NCBI GenBank assembly: GCA_001414345.1
Contig: LLCB01000253.1
Span: forward strand, 1 to 64,000
Direction of reading: 5' to 3'
Length of the DNA stretch: 64,000 nt
DNA from: Hymenoscyphus infarciens
Lineage: Eukaryota > Ascomycota > Leotiomycetes > Helotiales > Helotiaceae
Below the pieces are notes generated by a model that was not told the DNA's origin, did not search any database, and saw only the letters and a list, made by a program, of their open reading frames with translations. The position numbers were made by a program, and so were the translations under genes. Positions 60,701-64,000 of this stretch are shown here, piece after piece (the stretch's first letter is position 1; each line of letters begins with the position of its first letter).

Positions 60701-61200
60701 TCTTAAGAGTACTCTTTTTATAGCTTCTACTTTAAATAGTACTCTACTTATAAGAGCTAATACTTATAGTTAAACTAAGAGTTAGAGCACTTCTTATAAG
60801 AGTTCTACTATTTATAATAAAGATAATACCTTCTTCTTTAAGTAGTAAAAGTCTATTTAAAAGCTTTTAAAAGTTCTTTTAAAGAGCTATTTTAAAAAAT
60901 CTATTCTAAAGTCTATTCTAAGAAAGACTAATTTATATAAGTCTATTAAATAATAATATTATATATCTATTAGAAGACTTTTAAGTTTCTAGATTATTAG
61001 TATATAATACGTTTAAGACAAGTACTAGTTATATACCTCTAAGCTCTTCTCTATATATAATTCCTAAAAACCTTATCTTAAATAAGTATTAAATATACTA
61101 ATTTATTATAGCTATATATTTATTATTTAGATTAGTTAAGAAGTATAAAAGCTAAGAAGTAGTAAATATAATATCTAGTTATATTATAATTACTATATAA
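57799..61200. repeat. AT-rich retrotransposon-derived DNA
   Basis: It adjoins the older LTR and should include the 3' end of a minus-strand LTR element. At about 59800-60970 some plus-strand text is protein-like (for example KKGYLNILNF), but I recognise no family, so a separate inserted element is possible. Confidence 0.4.
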
Positions 61201-64000
61201 AGTACTAAACCTACCTTCTTCTAATAGAACTTTATAAACATAGGTTTTACTATTCTTGAATTCTTTTTTAGTTTATATATTAGAAGTAGTATACTTAGAT
61301 AATCTCTATTAATAAGCTTAAATCGTTTAGTAATTTATTTAATATATATATATCTATTATAAGAGAGTTATTTATTTTTCTATACTCTATTCTTATAAAC
61401 TTTTACTCTAAGATACTATTCTATATTACGAAGTAAGTATAGTTTATATAAAAGCTTTAGTTTATCTATTATAACTTTTACTAGAGATATATTATCTTAA
61501 TAGTATATTATTTATATATTATCTATATAAAAGATTATAAAAACCTTCTTTAAGAGATCTATATAAATATAGAGCTCTTTTAAATAAAGTATTAAACTAT
61601 ATTCTTAAAAAGTAGTTATAAAGTATTTAAACTATAAAGCTAGAGAATCTCTTAACTTATAAAGTACTTTATTTAATTTAATATATAGTCCTTCTTATTA
61701 ATATCTATCTAGAAGTTAGTAAGCTACTAGAGAAGCTTTTATATCCCTTTCTATATTAATAAACATGTTTATAATATTATATTACTTAATTTCTAGGTTA
61801 AATCTAATAACTATTACTATAACTATTTAGAATAATCTTACTATAAATATAATAGTATATATTAAAAAAATAGTATCTTTGTATTAGAGCTTACTTCTAA
61901 TTATAAGCTAAGCTTAGTATTAAATTAAATAGTTTATAAAGTTATATTTATATATAAATACCTACTTTAAGAGTTATAGTTTCGTTTTAGTATTTTATCT
62001 TCTAATTATATACTAGTATTTCTATTTCTCTAGATTCTTAATTTTAAGCTTTAAATTATCTTTAAAGTACTTATTAAATAGATAGTTTATAAGTTCTCTC
62101 TATAATTTTAGTTCTTTTAGTAGTTTTAACTAATAAAGATATAGGTATCTAAGTTTTAAAAGCGTTTCTTCCTCTATTATTACTACTATAATAATATACT
62201 AAATATCTTATAAGTCCTTTTTATTTAATACTATACTTTCTAATAAAGGCTAAAAAGTACTAAAGAAATAATTTAAATATTCTAGAATAGCTTATTAGAG
62301 CTCTATTCTAATTAATATAACTAGTAGAGTAAAGATTATTATATTCTTAATATCTTCTTCTTTAAATTAACCTCTTTTACTCCTTTTTAAAATAGATAGA
62401 TATACTTTCTTTATATATCCTTACTTTCTCTTAAGCTTTTTTAGGTTTTTGCTTTCTATATTTATTATTCTCTACTTCTTAGTTATCTTTATATTAGAAG
62501 TTTCTAGAACTAGTATATTAAGAGTTCTTTCTTATATACTACTTTATTATTAGAAGAGCCTACTCTCTTTATTTTATTAAGAGATTCCTTCTAGTATTTT
62601 ATTACTTATTCTAATTAGTAAACTACTTAGGCTTTTTATACTTTTAGTATTATTTTATAGTTAAGAGAATCTTATAAATACTTATTAAGAGAGTCTTATA
62701 GTTTATTAAAAGATTCTTATATTTTACTTATTTTAAGAGCTTATAACCTATTCTAGTATACTTTTAGATTTAGATATTACTTTAGATAATAGAAGTCTAA
62801 ACTTAAAAGAGATTATATCTCTCTTTTCTAGCCTTAATTCTAAGTTTTAGCTAACTAAAGCTTTACTTAGTATATTAGTAGCTTTAGGTAAGATATCTCT
62901 TACTAGTTTAGCTTCTAGTTTTAGTTTTCCTATACTCTCTATTTTATATATATTAATACTTTTAAGTAAGGCTTTAATATCTTATTATTTCTACTTAATT
63001 ATATACTATACTATTATATAAGTAATTATAATAAGTTATTATTCTATCTTTTTATATTCTAGTATATAAAAAATCTCTTTATTAAATATAATACTCTAAG
63101 TTATAATAACTTAATTAAGTTATAGAACCTAGATATAATAGATATTTAATAAGATATACTTAATTAAATAACCTATATAAGCTCTAGAATTAACTTTAAA
63201 AGCTCTCTTTTTAACTTCTTATTCTCTCTTCTTATTTAGTAAATAAGCTCTAGATCTATAAATATAGATTCTATTCTAATCTAGTCTAAGGTCTTTTATT
63301 ACTAAGTTCTTAAACTTTAGATTATACTAGTAAAAGTAATTATTAAACTATAATAGAAGTATCTTATTTAGTATCTTAAACTTATTTCTTTAGTTAAGAC
63401 TTATATTATAAAGCTAGATTCTAGCTATAGTTAACTTAGTCTAGAGCTATTATAGTAAGTTAGTAGTAGATAATATTTTAATTAAGTATATAATTACTTC
63501 TTATTCTACTCTTTCTATCTCTCTATTTAGTTTATAAGTATAAGTTAGTATAAGTTCTAGGTCTATTCTAATTTCTATAGTTTATAAAGTATATTTTAAT
63601 ACTCTATATTATAAATACTAGTTTATTATATTATTATTATTATTCTTACGCTACGTAGGCTATAGGCCGAGCTCTAAGAGTAAGTAGTATATCTTCTATT
63701 CTAGTTTATATAGCCTTTTAGCTTATTCTTCTTTGTCTCTTAAGCTTCTTTATAAGTACGATTCTCCTTTTCTTTAGTTCTTACTACTATCTATTTAGAG
63801 CTTATCTCTCTAACTTAGTAATATAGTAGAGGAGTATCTCTTTAGTTATTCTTATACTCTACGTATAGACGCGTTTAGTAGTCTAGTTTAAAACTACTCT
63901 TATTTAAGATAGTTTTAGACGAAAATCTAGATAGCTTTAAACTATAATAATACTAAGCTAGTTTAGAAGTGCTAAGATATTAAAATCTGAATTAAAGCTA
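61200..64000 (-). mobile_element. Ty1/copia retrotransposon relic, incomplete
   Basis: Minus-strand reading gives an integrase relic near 63600-63400 (RIDLELILTYTYKLNREIER, compare the copia TPYTPEQNG region), then a reverse transcriptase relic near 61990-61240 with VFIIFYIDNI in place of the copia YVDDI motif, followed by KLKLLYKLYLLRNIE and YLRVKVY, matching FKIRDLG and YFLGI. Integrase before reverse transcriptase is the copia order. The 5' end lies beyond the window. All frames carry stops and Asp-to-Asn changes typical of RIP. Confidence 0.65.

Overview
The window is nuclear DNA of a filamentous ascomycete (Pezizomycotina). The genes carry short GT-AG introns with CTAAC-type branch sites, and GC-balanced gene islands alternate sharply with very AT-rich, TA-dinucleotide-rich blocks full of stop codons, as expected after repeat-induced point mutation (RIP). 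A helotialean (Leotiomycetes) origin fits the gene content, but that is inference. No CRISPR, rRNA or bacterial feature is visible.

Layout. 1-830: AT-rich block between two copies of a tRNA-like repeat. 1231-9628: tandem minus-strand array of three paralogous genes with a 2EXR domain. Copy C (7899-9628) looks intact. Copy A is split by a TA-flanked Tc1/mariner-type element and copy B by a hAT-like element; both also carry nonsense or frameshift lesions. 10.1-17.1 kb: RIP-degraded transposon graveyard with nested inverted-repeat elements, two solo LTRs and a pogo-like transposase relic. 17.7-23.4 kb: two intact minus-strand genes, a secreted glutaminase (gtaA type, six exons) and a four-exon DUF2306-type membrane protein. 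24.9-26.6 kb: decayed AIM9/APH-like phosphotransferase containing G-runs and the only N. 27.6-29.1 kb: AT-rich relic holding another hAT-like element. 29.2-35.6 kb: second 2EXR cluster, with two intact genes (E, F), three pseudogenes, and two small transposons. 35.6-39.7 kb: mostly non-coding. 39.75-46.26 kb: a complete RIP-mutated LINE (Tad1-like), minus strand, with a 15-bp target duplication, inserted about 300 bp upstream of the adenine phosphoribosyltransferase gene (46551-47279). 48-64 kb: retrotransposon nest with a complete Ty3/gypsy element (378-bp LTRs, 5-bp duplication) inside the LTR of an older element, followed by a minus-strand Ty1/copia relic running off the window.

Biology. 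The working genes are gtaA (extracellular glutamine deamidation), apt1 (purine salvage), the DUF2306 membrane protein and three 2EXR proteins of unknown function. The strongest theme is a 2EXR family with at least eight loci, repeatedly duplicated and repeatedly broken by transposons and by C-to-T nonsense changes, in a compartment surrounded by RIP-silenced repeats. Two transposon insertions can be resolved to the base, and removing the element plus one target copy restores the paralog-matching frame. Intron positions and exon lengths were worked out by eye and should be checked against RNA data.
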